Source: Strongylocentrotus purpuratus
Taxonomy: Eukaryota; Echinodermata; Echinoidea; Camarodonta; Strongylocentrotidae
NCBI RefSeq assembly: GCF_000002235.5
Contig: NW_022145615.1
Span: 32,991,594 to 33,055,593 of the forward strand
Length of the DNA stretch: 64,000 nt
Direction: 5' to 3'
In this document: positions 51,701 through 59,060 of the stretch, piece by piece
How positions within the stretch are numbered: position 1 is the stretch's first letter
How the letters are laid out: each line of letters begins with the position of its first letter
Program-made: the position numbers and the translations under genes
Notes under the pieces: model-generated
What the model saw: the letters and a program-made list of their open reading frames with translations, nothing else
Databases searched by the model: none
Told to the model about the DNA's origin: nothing

Positions 51701-51866
51701 ATAAAATCATCGACTCGCTCATGATCACCTCTGTACGCAAACAATCACACACCAAGATGGATTTGATTTGAATAGATGATGGCAACCTACCTTGTATCAA
51801 TATCGGAAAGCAGACGAAAGGAGACAGACTTAATAAAAACAGTTTCAGCACTTTTAATGTTGCCAT
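27503..51866 (-). CDS. Tie-like receptor, kinase-less, copy B (17 exons, complete)
   Basis: Predicted 999-residue single-pass cell-surface receptor. Exons (high to low): 51866-51791, 48531-48487, 46995-46678, 44533-44258, 43635-43501, 42869-42705, 42328-42194, 41470-41321, 39558-39430, 36359-36066, 35776-35471, 34989-34919, 33941-33710, 32321-32083, 31324-31255, 28445-28343, 27758-27503. Every junction has GT-AG and matching phase (mostly phase 1, as in shuffled extracellular modules), and the total is exactly 1000 codons with the stop. Layout: signal peptide 1-25, Ig1 ~41-147, Ig2 ~147-239, EGF-like 1-5 ~239-477, Ig3 ~477-575, FN3 x3 ~575-881, membrane helix ~886-913, tail 914-999. Domain order and the EGF signature FCLPDPYGCSC are those of Tie1/Tie2 (angiopoietin receptors). 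The kinase domain that follows in Tie is absent: the tail frame stops at 27503 and no kinase motif is visible down to gene A. Exon 2 boundaries are the least certain part. Function inferred: ligand-binding receptor signalling through recruited SH2 proteins. Confidence 0.85.
28343..28445 (-). CDS. Gene B exon 16: transmembrane helix
   Basis: Encodes CPPCASVGLIVGSAMAALVI and NNLVIILVIVIFR. About 25 apolar residues follow the CPPC motif, which could give a juxtamembrane disulphide or dimer contact (inference), and the basic FRRIKQRR stop-transfer follows across the splice. Enters in phase 1, leaves in phase 2 (AGA AG|GTGAGT). Confidence 0.85.
28598..30728 (+). mobile_element. Non-autonomous Helitron in gene B intron 16
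   Basis: Starts TCTATATTACTAATACGC after A (28597). Ends with hairpin CCCGTGGA-TT-TCCACGGG (30702-30719), five bases, then CTAG (30725-30728) and T, the classic Helitron ends and A|T target. 2131 bases. Inside are a strongly GC-rich block (28620-28900), a direct repeat of about 150 bases (29257-29410 and 30390-30540) and a decayed Harbinger-like CTACGC block (29985-30190). No Rep/helicase frame. Confidence 0.75.
31255..32321 (-). CDS. Gene B exons 14-15: fibronectin type III domain 3
   Basis: Exon 32321-32083 carries APSPINVAIP, SFTVSWSTP, KYIIRFKQ and LTAQSNYSVQ. Exon 31324-31255 finishes the domain with VQTVNGAGSSNWSEPVNAKT. The internal intron is phase 0. Same split design as FN3-2, suggesting the two arose by an ancestral domain duplication. 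Confidence 0.82.
32476..32932. mobile_element. Tc1/mariner-like MITE
   Basis: Inverted ends CAGTGCGTCCCAGAAAAAAC and CAGTGCGTCCCAGAAAAAGC, each next to TA. 457 bases, non-coding, in gene B intron 13. A decayed second copy in reverse orientation starts at 63028. Confidence 0.75.
33011..33171. mobile_element. Short palindromic MITE
   Basis: Ends GGGCCCCGTCTTATAAAGAC and inverted GGGCCCCGTCTTATAAGAG. The interior repeats TTGCGATTGAT in both orientations. 161 bases in gene B intron 13. Confidence 0.65.
33710..34989 (-). CDS. Gene B exons 12-13: fibronectin type III domain 2
   Basis: Split FN3. Exon 34989-34919 encodes PSASPTGLQVSAINPKELEV plus TWE. Exon 33941-33710 supplies THYMIYYAPSG and LDTYLDYTIQITASNKDEE. 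The intron inside the domain is phase 0, unlike the phase-1 introns between modules. Confidence 0.82.
35471..35776 (-). CDS. Gene B exon 11: fibronectin type III domain 1
   Basis: 102 codons, phase 1 both sides. FN3 hallmarks are visible: TVGLRWNAW early, YDVFVKK in the middle and LTPDTDYRFRVAAV late. A whole FN3 in one exon. Confidence 0.85.
36066..36359 (-). CDS. Gene B exon 10: Ig-like domain 3
   Basis: 98 codons, phase 1 both sides. Shows SFTCYAEA ... EDGRYECSLTV, the two Ig cysteines and the D-x-G-x-Y-x-C pattern. Lies between the EGF block and the FN3 block, as the third Ig does in Tie receptors. Confidence 0.83.
36715..37045. repeat. Inverted pair of L2-type 3' tails
   Basis: TTTTATATAGCGCTTATTAC at the left and its reverse-complement form TTAAGCGCTATATAAAAA at the right, ending in (ATT)n. 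The same TATATAGCGC motif ends the L2-like LINE at 39738-40590, linking both arms to that family. Confidence 0.5.
37365..39197. mobile_element. TIR element with internal tandem repeats and nested SINE
   Basis: Ends CACTGTAAAAAAAATCTCTG and inverted CTGTAAAAAATATCTGTA with TA at both sides. Inside: a roughly 140-base repeat (37520-37740 continuing at 38068) interrupted by a SINE, and about 3.5 units of a ~122-base repeat (38735-39120, AAAATTACAGGCAAACTGTA). Non-coding, in gene B intron 9. Confidence 0.6.
37740..38066 (-). mobile_element. tRNA-derived SINE
   Basis: Minus strand begins with a tRNA-like head holding A box TGGCTCAGTCGG and B box GGTTCGACTCC, so a pol III promoter is visible. A body with GGACGTTAAATGGAGG and GCACGTTAAGAACCC follows. 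Inserted into the second unit of a tandem repeat; the first unit shows the uninterrupted site CAGCTTTGGTGTGG. Confidence 0.8.
39430..39558 (-). CDS. Gene B exon 9: EGF-like module 5
   Basis: 43 codons (ECEGGTFGLDCLQQCHC ... GPYCQ), phase 1 on both sides. It is the first exon past the left limit of the duplicated block, so its copy-A counterpart is not in the window. Vertebrate Tie proteins have three EGF modules; this gene has five. Confidence 0.82.
39738..40590 (-). mobile_element. L2-like LINE 3' end, truncated, in gene B intron 8
   Basis: Minus strand encodes LRQLNWLPIRSRIQYNILHL and PKLWNNLPISLTNN, preceded in another frame by RHVPNACKAAFFLLHNICRI (RT palm/thumb C-terminus). The 3' UTR ends GCGCTATATAAATAC then (ATT)n. 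At least one frame break. Confidence 0.7.
41321..42328 (-). CDS. Gene B exons 7-8: EGF-like modules 3 and 4
   Basis: Exon 42328-42194 (45 codons, GTYGPGCSQTCHCAGGG...) and exon 41470-41321 (50 codons, DECDGSYYGSQCTDKCHC...) are laminin-type EGF repeats with phase-1 borders. The exon-8 counterpart in copy A is two codons longer (GYIPAVRSG against GYKVRSG). Confidence 0.85.
41759..41808 (-). repeat. tRNA-like SINE head fragment
   Basis: Reverse complement GCGCCATAGCTCAGTCGGTA then GAGCAGTGGTCTCG has the A box and anticodon-arm layout of a tRNA. No B box follows in the next 60 bases, so it is a decayed SINE head rather than a tRNA gene. Confidence 0.5.
42425..42530. repeat. (CTT/CTC)n microsatellite, expanded in copy B
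   Basis: CTT/CTC triplets about 100 bases long; the copy A counterpart (4230-4290) is shorter and less regular. The arginine-rich frame across it is compositional. Confidence 0.75.
42705..43635 (-). CDS. Gene B exons 5-6: EGF-like modules 1 and 2 (Tie signature)
   Basis: Exon 43635-43501 (45 codons) reads GKWGPSECYGICDKCYNGG onwards, a laminin-type EGF. Exon 42869-42705 (55 codons) includes CHGLLFCLPDPYGCSCDVG, which I recognise from the Tie1/Tie2 EGF region (FCLPDPYGCSC). Both have phase-1 borders. This stretch is the main reason for calling the gene Tie-like rather than MEGF-like. Confidence 0.88.
44258..44533 (-). CDS. Gene B exon 4: Ig-like domain 2
   Basis: 92 codons, phase 1 at both ends. 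Contains the Ig core W-M-K-D-G and the late-strand pattern SDQGIYEIYY, but the usual cysteine pair is absent at both expected places. Matches the second, cysteine-poor position of the Tie ectodomain by order. A Harbinger element lies 41 bases to the right, in the intron. Confidence 0.8.
44575..45998. mobile_element. PIF/Harbinger element, internally deleted, copy B only
   Basis: Ends GGGGCTTTCACACCGG and inverted AGCCCCTTTCACACCGG with TAA at 44572-44574 and 45999-46001, the TWA target of Harbinger elements. CTACGC/GTACGC motifs are dense below both ends. The minus strand keeps pieces of the transposase. Copy A has no element here. Confidence 0.8.
45042..45323 (-). pseudogene. Harbinger transposase remnant
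   Basis: MRMEPQEFHELLTKIAPRIT then KRDTNYRKSL and FRVAHNTISVFFPQVCQAII with TPEGWKQVA match the N-terminal part of Harbinger (HARBI1-like) transposases. The stretch between RKSL and LQYGFRV is shorter than usual, and the DDE catalytic region is absent, so it is inactive. A second fragment at 45421-45696 on the same strand is charged and coiled-coil-like and may be the element's accessory part. Confidence 0.7.
46678..46995 (-). CDS. Gene B exon 3: Ig-like domain 1
   Basis: 106 codons, phase 1 at both ends. Shows the Ig pattern YQCY ... FYCEAS with the two cysteines about 60 residues apart. Relative to copy A it has three extra codons, and the stretch between SPP and the second cysteine differs strongly (PDDVPHPSADNAFIRRV here). 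Confidence 0.85.
47100..47630 (-). mobile_element. CR1-like LINE 3' end, truncated (copy B)
   Basis: Same fragment and orientation as 8806-9330 in copy A, with the same GAATT-type end. An ancestral insertion. Confidence 0.65.
48487..48531 (-). CDS. Gene B exon 2: small exon (boundary uncertain)
   Basis: A 45-base exon encoding roughly NFADSSECKACVFS between phase-1 introns. The donor is CTCAG|GTAAAA. The acceptor chosen (CTTGAG|TC) is the one that keeps frame. Copy A has the matching DDSSECKASVFS in the same phase but with a different nearest AG. Skipping the exon would also keep frame between exon 1 and Ig1. Confidence 0.5.
49871..50066. mobile_element. TTAA-flanked insert, copy B only
   Basis: TTAA at 49867-49870 and 50067-50070. 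Ends AGGGAGGGATTAC and inverted AGGTACACTGTCC share only AGG. Copy A is uninterrupted at the matching T-rich site. Likely a short piggyBac-type MITE. Confidence 0.45.
50295..50699 (+). other. Insert of unknown origin, copy B only
   Basis: TTTAAAG borders both ends (50288-50294 and 50693-50699); copy A has one TTTAAAG there. Contains an ATG frame starting MSSNVLLETGKLTDGHRTSF that soon meets stops, and an AATAAA near 50659 close to the right end. Could be a decayed retrocopy of a host mRNA or a small transposon; the origin is not recognised. Confidence 0.4.
51194..51456. mobile_element. G-rich hAT-like MITE (copy B, shared with A)
   Basis: Ends CAGGGGCGGATCCAG and inverted CAGAGGCGGATCCAG with a perfect 8-base duplication GTACCGAG (51186-51193, 51457-51464). 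The best-preserved member in the window; it defines the family limits. Confidence 0.8.
51791..51866 (-). CDS. Gene B exon 1: signal peptide
   Basis: Encodes MATLKVLKLFLLSLSPFVCF then PILIQ, a basic start followed by a leucine-rich core, ending at the strong donor CAAG|GTAGGT in phase 1. An in-frame segment upstream (MLRRILAK before the chosen Met) is shared with copy A, so a longer start is possible, but the chosen Met gives a normal 20-25-residue leader. Confidence 0.8.
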
Positions 51867-52246
51867 TTTTGCCAGTATCCTCCGCAACATCCACGTCCCA
51901 CACTCCAATTTCCAACACGTATTCTCAATCAACTGTCATCCGTATACCATGGACTCTCACCCGATATTCAGTGTGAATATCGGTCAAATGGCGTCTTTAA
52001 TATATACCTCTTGTACCCGGAACTGAATCCATCATGTTAGTCTGTCATCGAGTCTCTCGCGATAAAGCTGAAGGCAGGGCAATCAAACCGAAATACATTT
52101 CAAAGAAATTACTCTCATTCAAGTTTGAAGTCTTAACCGTTCAGCTGCCAAAATCTAGCCCATGCATTCACATAGAAATGCCAATTACGTTTAAACTTGT
52201 CCATTGAAGGTAAAGCTGTGGATTTACTAATTGGCTTAATTTACTA

Positions 52247-52620
52247 AAGCCCTTCTAAAGTGTTAGGAGCCCCACAAATTTGATGGCAACATTTTACTTA
52301 AAATTGTATCATTAAATGTGAAAGAGGATGTCATTTAAGACACATTTCTGTAAGGACTTTCAAAACTAATGTGTTTGAATTCGAATATTGATGAAAGAAT
52401 ACAGAACTTAGGTTTTTTTCTGCGTAGGCCAACAAAAGAAAACCCAAATTATGGATCCTTTTATCAATATTTGTTTTCAAACACATTTTCGGGGGCGGAA
52501 CATCTTTGCGGAAGTGTGTCTTAAATGACATCCTCTTTCACATTTTGATACGATTTAAGTTAAATTTTGCCATCAAGTTTTTGGCGAATTTGGGGCTCTC
52601 AACACTTTAGAGGGGCTCTA
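52247..52620. repeat. Inverted repeat upstream of gene B
   Basis: Arms of about 120-130 bases (52247-52370 and 52497-52620), each with GTGAAAGAGGATGTCATTTA or its complement and CTAAAGTGT...GCCCC. Copy A has only the first arm (17600-17730). Lies about 400-750 bases upstream of the gene B leader exon. Confidence 0.65.
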
Positions 52621-53610
52621 AGAAGAGTGTGTTGTCTGTCTTTCGTTTTGACGCTTCACTGCTTGAGTACCAGTCGCAGTTTGGGAGGGATTTGGCATTA
52701 TAGTTTTGCTTCTCTAGTTTGGTACACAAAAATGAGCAAAATAGGGTTCAATTTCTGGCACCGGGCTCTGTACTCCACTGGCATGTTATGGATTTACTGA
52801 ACATGCTCAATGAGCTACAAGAAAAGATTAGACAGAGTGACATTATGCCGAAATCCCTACTGCGTCTGAATGCGCTGCTACTGTACATAATGATGTGTCA
52901 TTTAATAGCAAACTTCTTATATTTCCTACTCATAATATTCAACGTCAGATGGAAGATGTTTCTTGAAACTGGCTACGAAATGATTTCATCCTTGACTTTT
53001 GACACTTGAAATATTGAACAGTTGCTACTTTTTTAATTTTTGTTAAAGGTTTGCGGATATGTGTTCCTCAACAAGTTTAGAAAGTCACAATATGATTTCC
53101 ACATTCACAATTTGTTTTGTTTGGTCAACACTGTTAATATTTGAACTATAACTTAAATACGTATACAGACTGTATATCACGCAAAACTTCAACCCTGGAC
53201 CAAACTGTCTGGAAAGTTTCGTCACAAAACTCAATGTCTCCCTATCAGGCATTCCAAGAACATGATTTGCCATGAGTATATGCAAGAAAATGAAAACATG
53301 AATAAATAATTTTTTCTTGAAAACCCATAATTTTCAATTGTTTTTTGCAAAACTCAATAAATCCATGATAGAGTATTTAGTATTCATTATAATTCAAGTT
53401 AATGTTTATTTCAACATTATCAAATACTTAGGAATCAATATGGACAGCACCCACATACTACATACATGATTTGAGGGTTAGTGGAGAGAAGTTTTATAAT
53501 TTGTTTGACTTTCAAAATTCTACTTTTGGAGTTGGAGGATGCCATAGCACGTGTAAATGTACAAAAGGCCTCTTCCTTGCATTATACATTCCTGCATACC
53601 CATTGCTTTT
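52621..53610. other. Upstream of gene B, no feature recognised
   Basis: Short frames only; none has a motif I recognise. Confidence 0.4.
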
Positions 53611-53611
53611 A

Positions 53612-54228
53612 ATACACTGGTTTACGGTTATGGGCGCCATTTTAATTTACGGCCTAACAAACCATTGACCTCTAGAGTTCAGTGGTTTACGCGTAGATTA
53701 AGATAGCGCCCATGCAAATATGATGTGAGCGCACAGCGCAGGCAATGTCATCAATGTTTTCAGATGCGCATAAATTGTTGCGTCACTGGTTGCGCTGTGC
53801 GCTCACATCAGATTTACATGGGCGCCGTCTTAATTTACGCGTAAACTGACGGTCAGCGGTTTGTTTACTCGCAAGTTACCCGTCTAATAAAATGGCGCAC
53901 TGTTGTAACCGTAAACTGGTGTATTGCGAGCATCAATACACCAGTTTACGGTTGTGAGCGCCATCTTAATTTAAGAGTAAACAAACCAAATTACCTCTAG
54001 ACGTCAGTGGTTTATGCGTAAATTAAGATTGCGCCCATGCAAATCATGATGACATCACTGCCTGCGCGTTGCGTTGTGCGCTCACATCATAATTTGCATC
54101 GGCTCGGCGCAATCTTAATTTACGCATAAGCCATGGACCTCGAGAGGTCATTGGATTTGTTTACTTGTCAATTAAAATGGCGCCCTTGTCTGCGCATGCG
54201 CACTGATGTAACCGTAAACTTGTGTATT
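53612..54228. mobile_element. Two adjacent palindromic MITEs
   Basis: Units of about 320 bases (53612-53930) and 295 bases (53935-54228). Each begins AATACACTGGTTTACGG-like or its inverse and has inner arms GCGCCCATGCAAAT and TGTGAGCGCACAGCGC in both orientations. They are neighbours with four bases between. Non-coding. Confidence 0.65.
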
Positions 54229-54249
54229 GCGCATCGGGACTGCTCACTG

Positions 54250-54910
54250 AATATAATGTCTTGCTCTAAATTTGGAAGGTTTATGCGTTTTGCAACATAA
54301 AAAAAAACTTTTTTAAAACCTAAAATTAATGAAGATAAACTGATTACAGACTTATAGACAGTGTTACATTTTTCTTTGATCTTTCAATGCATTTAGTTTC
54401 CAAAATTTTTATTTGACGCTGATTGCATTTTGCATACACTGGTTTACATAACTATACACTGTAAATATACATGAACAAGGAAGTGTAAAATATAATCTAC
54501 TAAATGTTGCATAGCAATTAAGATTTCGTTGTAAATGTGCAGTCATCTGTTTACAAAACCGGATTTCATGTCTGAGATCTGGCTTCTCCATTTTTACTTC
54601 CTTCCGTATCTGTGAAAGTGAAAGTAGTCGACATGAACTTGTAACAGGGTTATCATGGTTCAGTTATAGCCAGGAAATCATAGCACCGGAAAGAATTATT
54701 ACAAAAACAAGTACAATCCATTTACGATAAATACACAATTTTTAAAGGGAATTTCAACTTTGATATTTCAACCTTAATATTTCAACTTTAATACAGAAAG
54801 CAGAAAATATCTGAAAAGTACATTGGACATAAAAAAAGAAAGTAATGAATGTTTGAAAACTGTAATCGCTATAGAATAGGGGATTTAAAGTTCCTTGTTT
54901 GTTTGATCTC
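54250..54910. other. Intergenic, no feature recognised
   Basis: AT-rich sequence without recognisable frames or repeats. Confidence 0.4.
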
Positions 54911-54914
54911 ATTT

Positions 54915-57900
54915 TCAGGTGGGCTGTATATAGTACAGACCACCTCATAATTTCGTTAGAATTGCCTTTATTTATTATCAGGTGGGCTGTATAACGTACA
55001 GACCACCTTATAATTTCGTTAGAATTGCCTTTATTTATATATTTTTCTTATTTCTAACCACTTTTTTGTGAACAAGATAACTTGGAAATGGCTCAATCAA
55101 ATGCCTAGAAATTTGGCACACATATGTATAGACATATGTACAAAGCACAATAACGTTTTCAACATTGACCTTTACTGATGACGTCATCTAGGCGCCATTT
55201 TGTAAAATTTTACGAAAATCAACTCATGATCATATCTTCATAACCAAAAGGTATTTCTCGTTCATATTTATCATGATCAAGGTCAATATCCGTCCGGTCA
55301 ATAAAAGGTCAAATAACGCGCGCCTGCGCGTACGTCCGCGCGTCAATGCGCGCGCAAAATTTTGAAATGCTCAAAATCGTCTGAAAATCATTTTGCATAC
55401 GTTTTAGGCCATTCTAAGCATTTTATAAAAAATCGCGCGTACGAGCATGCGCGCGCGTTTTCGCGCGTAAAACTTTTGCACAACATTGAATTGCTTTTAT
55501 TTTTCTTTCATAATATACCACATATATTTACAAACAAATTGATACCACGTTTGTCTCTTTATGACTATTAATAACGGATTGATCGACCGTTTAACAAAAA
55601 TTTCCGTGCGCGCGAGCTCTTGTAATACATAGCAAATATGGGCAAAAACATGCCTATACAAAATCCATTGTAGCTCTTTAGGATGCAAGGTGACCCCAAT
55701 TTGTTTTCATATTTTAATAGAGTATGATTCGGAGATATTGTTTCATGTCTCATTCGACCCTCAATTAACTCATGACGTCATCACAATGGCCTCCGAACTC
55801 AAAATTCCAATTTGCATATTATGACGTCAGCATATTTATGGAAAATTGATTGTATCTCTGTAAATATTGATTGATTTTCTTCCAAATTTTGATATGTTCT
55901 AGCTGAGACAATTCTCTACAAAGGCAATTGCTATTATTTTTCATTTTGACAAAGGCATGGCGTATTTTTGCGATTAAAGGAGGCATGTAAATTTTTTACA
56001 TTTTGCGTGTATTCTCTATGGGATATGACTTTTTCTCAAAACTCTATTCTACATTCCCGTCTTTCGCGAGCAATATCTACGTCGTTTTAGCTTCGTTTAC
56101 GCTGAACTTCGAGTATGTTGTAGATGAGACAAAAAGCTATCTCAAATGTACCCTTTATTTTGTCTCAATTTTTTGTTGGATCAGCCCACCTATACTTGTT
56201 CCAAACAAGTATTACAAATCTAGTTAAATATTTTTCTTATTTCTAACCACTTTTTTGTGAACAAAATAACACGAAAATGGCTCAATCAAATGCCTTGAAA
56301 TTTGGCACACATATGTATAGGCATATGTACGAAACACAATAACGTTTTCAACATTGACCTTCACTGATGACGTCATCTAGGCGCCATTTTGTAAAATTTT
56401 ACGAAAATCAACTCATGATCATATCTTCATAACCAAAAAGTAATTCTCATTCATATTTATCATGATTAAGGTCAATATCCGTCCGGTTAATTTCAGCTCA
56501 AATAATGCGCGCGTGCCCGTACGTCCGCGCGTCAATGCGCGCGCAAAATTTTAAAATGCTCAAAATCGTCTCAAAATCATTTTGCATACGTTTTAGGCCA
56601 TTCTAAGCATTTTATAAAAAATCGCGCACACGCCCATGCGCGCGCGTTTTCGCGCGTAAAACTATTACATAACATAGAATCACCATTTTTTTTCTTTTAT
56701 AATATTCCACATATATTTAAAAACAAATTGATACCATGTTTGTCTCTTTATGACTATTAATAACGGAATGATCGACCGTTTAACATAAATCTCGGTGCGC
56801 GCGAGCTCTTGTAATACATAGCATATATGGGCAAAAACATGCCTATACAAAATCCATTGTAGCTCTTTAGGATGCAAGGTGACCCCAATTTGTTTTCATA
56901 TTTTGATAGAGTATGATTCGGAGATATTGTTTCATGTCACATTTGACCTTCAATTAACTCATGACGTCATTATAATGGCCTCCGAACTCAAAATTTCAAT
57001 TTGCATATTATGACGTCAGCATATTTATGGAAAATTGATTGTATCTCTGTAAATAGTGATTGATTTTCTTCTAAATTTTGAAATGTTCTAGCTGAGACAA
57101 TTTTCTACAAATGAAGTCATAACAATTGTTAATTTTGACAAAAGCATCATGGCGTATTTTTGTGATTAAAGGAGGCATGTCAATTTTCACATTTTGCGTG
57201 TATTCTCTATGGGACATGATTTTTTCTCAAAACTCGATTCTACATTCCCGTCTTTCGCGAGCAATATCTACGTCGTTTTAGCTTCATTTACGCTGAACTT
57301 CGAGTATGTTGTAGCTGAGACAAAAGCTATCTTAAATGTACCCTTTATTTTGTCTCAATTTTTTGTTGGATCAGCCCACCTATACTTGTTCCAAACAAGT
57401 ATTACAAATCTAGTATATTTTTCTTATTTCTAACCACTTTTTTGTGAACAAGATAACTTGAAAATGGCTCGATGAAATGCCTTGAAATTTGGCACACATA
57501 AGTATAGGCATATGTACAAAGCACAGAATTTTTTTCAATATTGACCTTGACTGATGACGTCATCTAGGCGCCATTTTGTAAAATGTTACGAAAATCAACT
57601 CATGATCATATCTTCATAACCAAAAGGTATTTCTCATTCATATTTATCATGATCAAGGTCAATATCCGTCCGGTCAATTGCAGGTCAAATAACGCGCGCG
57701 TGCGCGTACGTCCGCGCGTCAATGCGCGCGTAAAATTTTGAAATGCTCAAAATCGTCTCAAAATCATTTTGCAAACGTTTTAGGCCATTTTAAGCATTTT
57801 ATAAAAAATCGCGCACACGCGCATACGTGCGCGTTTTCGCGCGTAAAACTATTGCACAACAAAGAATCGCCATTTCTTTTCTTTCATAATATTCCACATA

Positions 57901-58601
57901 TTTTTACAAACAAATTGATAGCATGTTTATCTCTTTATAACTATTAATGACGGAATGATCGACCGTTAAACATAAATTTCCGTGCGCGCGAGCTCTTGTA
58001 TTACATAGCATATATGGGCAAAAACATGCCTATGCAAAATCCATTGTAGCTCTTTAGGATGCAAGGTGACCCCAATTTTTTTTCATATTTTGATTGAGTA
58101 TGAATCGGAGATATGATTTCATGTCTCATTTGACCCTCAATTAACTCATGACGTCATCATAATGGCCCCCGAACTCAAAATTTCAATTTGCATATTTTGA
58201 CGTCAGCATATTTTTGGAAAATTGATTGTATCTTTGTAAAAATTGATTGATTTTCTTCAAAATTTTGATATGTTCTAGCTGAGACAATTCTCTACAAATC
58301 TAGTTGGCACGATTTTTCATTTTGACAAAAGCATCATGGCGTATTTTTGCGATTAAAGGAGGCATGTCAATTTTTCACATTTTGCGTGTATTCTCTATGG
58401 GACATGACTTTTTCTCAAAACTGGATTCTACATTCCCGTCTTTCGCAAGCAATATCTACGTCGTTTTAGCTTTATTTACGCTGAACTTCGAGTATGTTGT
58501 AGCTGAGACAAAAAACTATCTCAAATGTACCCGTCATATGTCTCAATTTTTTGTTGGATCAGCCCACCTATACTTGTTCCAAACAAGTATTACAAATCTA
58601 G
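54915..58601 (+). mobile_element. Tandem array with Helitron-type ends, three ~1189-base units
   Basis: Two 63-base leaders (from 54915 and 54978) start TCAGGTGGGCTGTATA. Three units follow, each ending with hairpin ATACTTGTT-CCA-AACAAGTAT, seven bases and CTAG (ends 56223, 57413, 58601), always before T. CAGCCCACC just before each hairpin is the inverse of the leader's GGTGGGCTG. Each unit holds a GCGCGC-rich patch (for example 55318-55345) in AT-rich sequence. No Rep/helicase frame. Confidence 0.7.
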
Positions 58602-58739
58602 TTATTTTTATTATTATATATGCATGATTTATTGAATAATGAACAGATTTATGTTGTGTGTTTATTATAGGTATTGGTAGGTAATTTTTGGTCAGACAAT
58701 GGTGCGCTTAGAAACACCTGTCTTAAGCACCTAATAAAT

Positions 58740-59060
58740 GAAGTGTATTATTATTATTATGCTGCTTGTAAGTGTCGGCTTGCATGGTGATGTAGATATA
58801 CAGTAGGTTTGCGGTTGCACCATTTGTGTGTGAGAGAGAGAGAGAGGTTTGAGGAGTCCTGAAAAGGACTCTGACTCGGTAATCTTTCTTGGAGGAGTGT
58901 GGTCCTGAAAAGGACCGTTTGTTATCTTTCTTAGCATATAGTTCTCAGGAGAACTATAGCGCTTGGAGAGGATGAGTGGCTCGACGTTTCGAACAGGTTG
59001 ACTATCCGTCGTCAGGAGTGGAGAATAGCTGGCGTGCGTGAGCTTAAGTCACCGGTGATC
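58740..59060 (-). mobile_element. Retroelement 3' end with (AAT)n tail
   Basis: On the minus strand the sequence runs CGAAACGTCGAGCCACTC, three hairpins, then ends near an (ATA)n tail (58745-58760). This is the style of a LINE or Penelope-like 3' terminus; no coding part remains, so the family is not named. Confidence 0.45.
58854..58958 (-). promoter_or_regulatory. Histone-type 3' stem-loops with CAAGAAAGA element
   Basis: Minus strand: hairpin TATAGTTCTC-CT-GAGAACTATA (58958-58937), then TAAGAAAGA. Next GGTCCT-TTTC-AGGACC (58916-58901), nine bases, then CAAGAAAGA (58891-58883). Last GAGTCCT-TTTC-AGGACTC (58871-58854). Replication-dependent histone mRNAs end at a 6-bp stem, 4-base loop (GGCTCTTTTCAGAGCC type) followed in sea urchins by CAAGAAAGA. 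No histone frame lies upstream within the window. Confidence 0.6.

Larger units (their letters stand above)
40678..52490. repeat. Tandem segmental duplication, right copy (B)
   Basis: Partner of the left copy. Left of 40678 the B locus continues into an L2-like LINE 3' end, and right of about 52490 into unrelated sequence. The shared part holds the 5' half of the receptor gene and its upstream flank. Confidence 0.9.

Noticed and set aside
55362-57947. Recurring 60-80-residue frames (MKCSKSS..., MRVFSMG..., MHPKELQ...)
   Set aside because: They are repeated because the DNA is tandemly repeated; copies differ by stops and shifts, so they are not genes.
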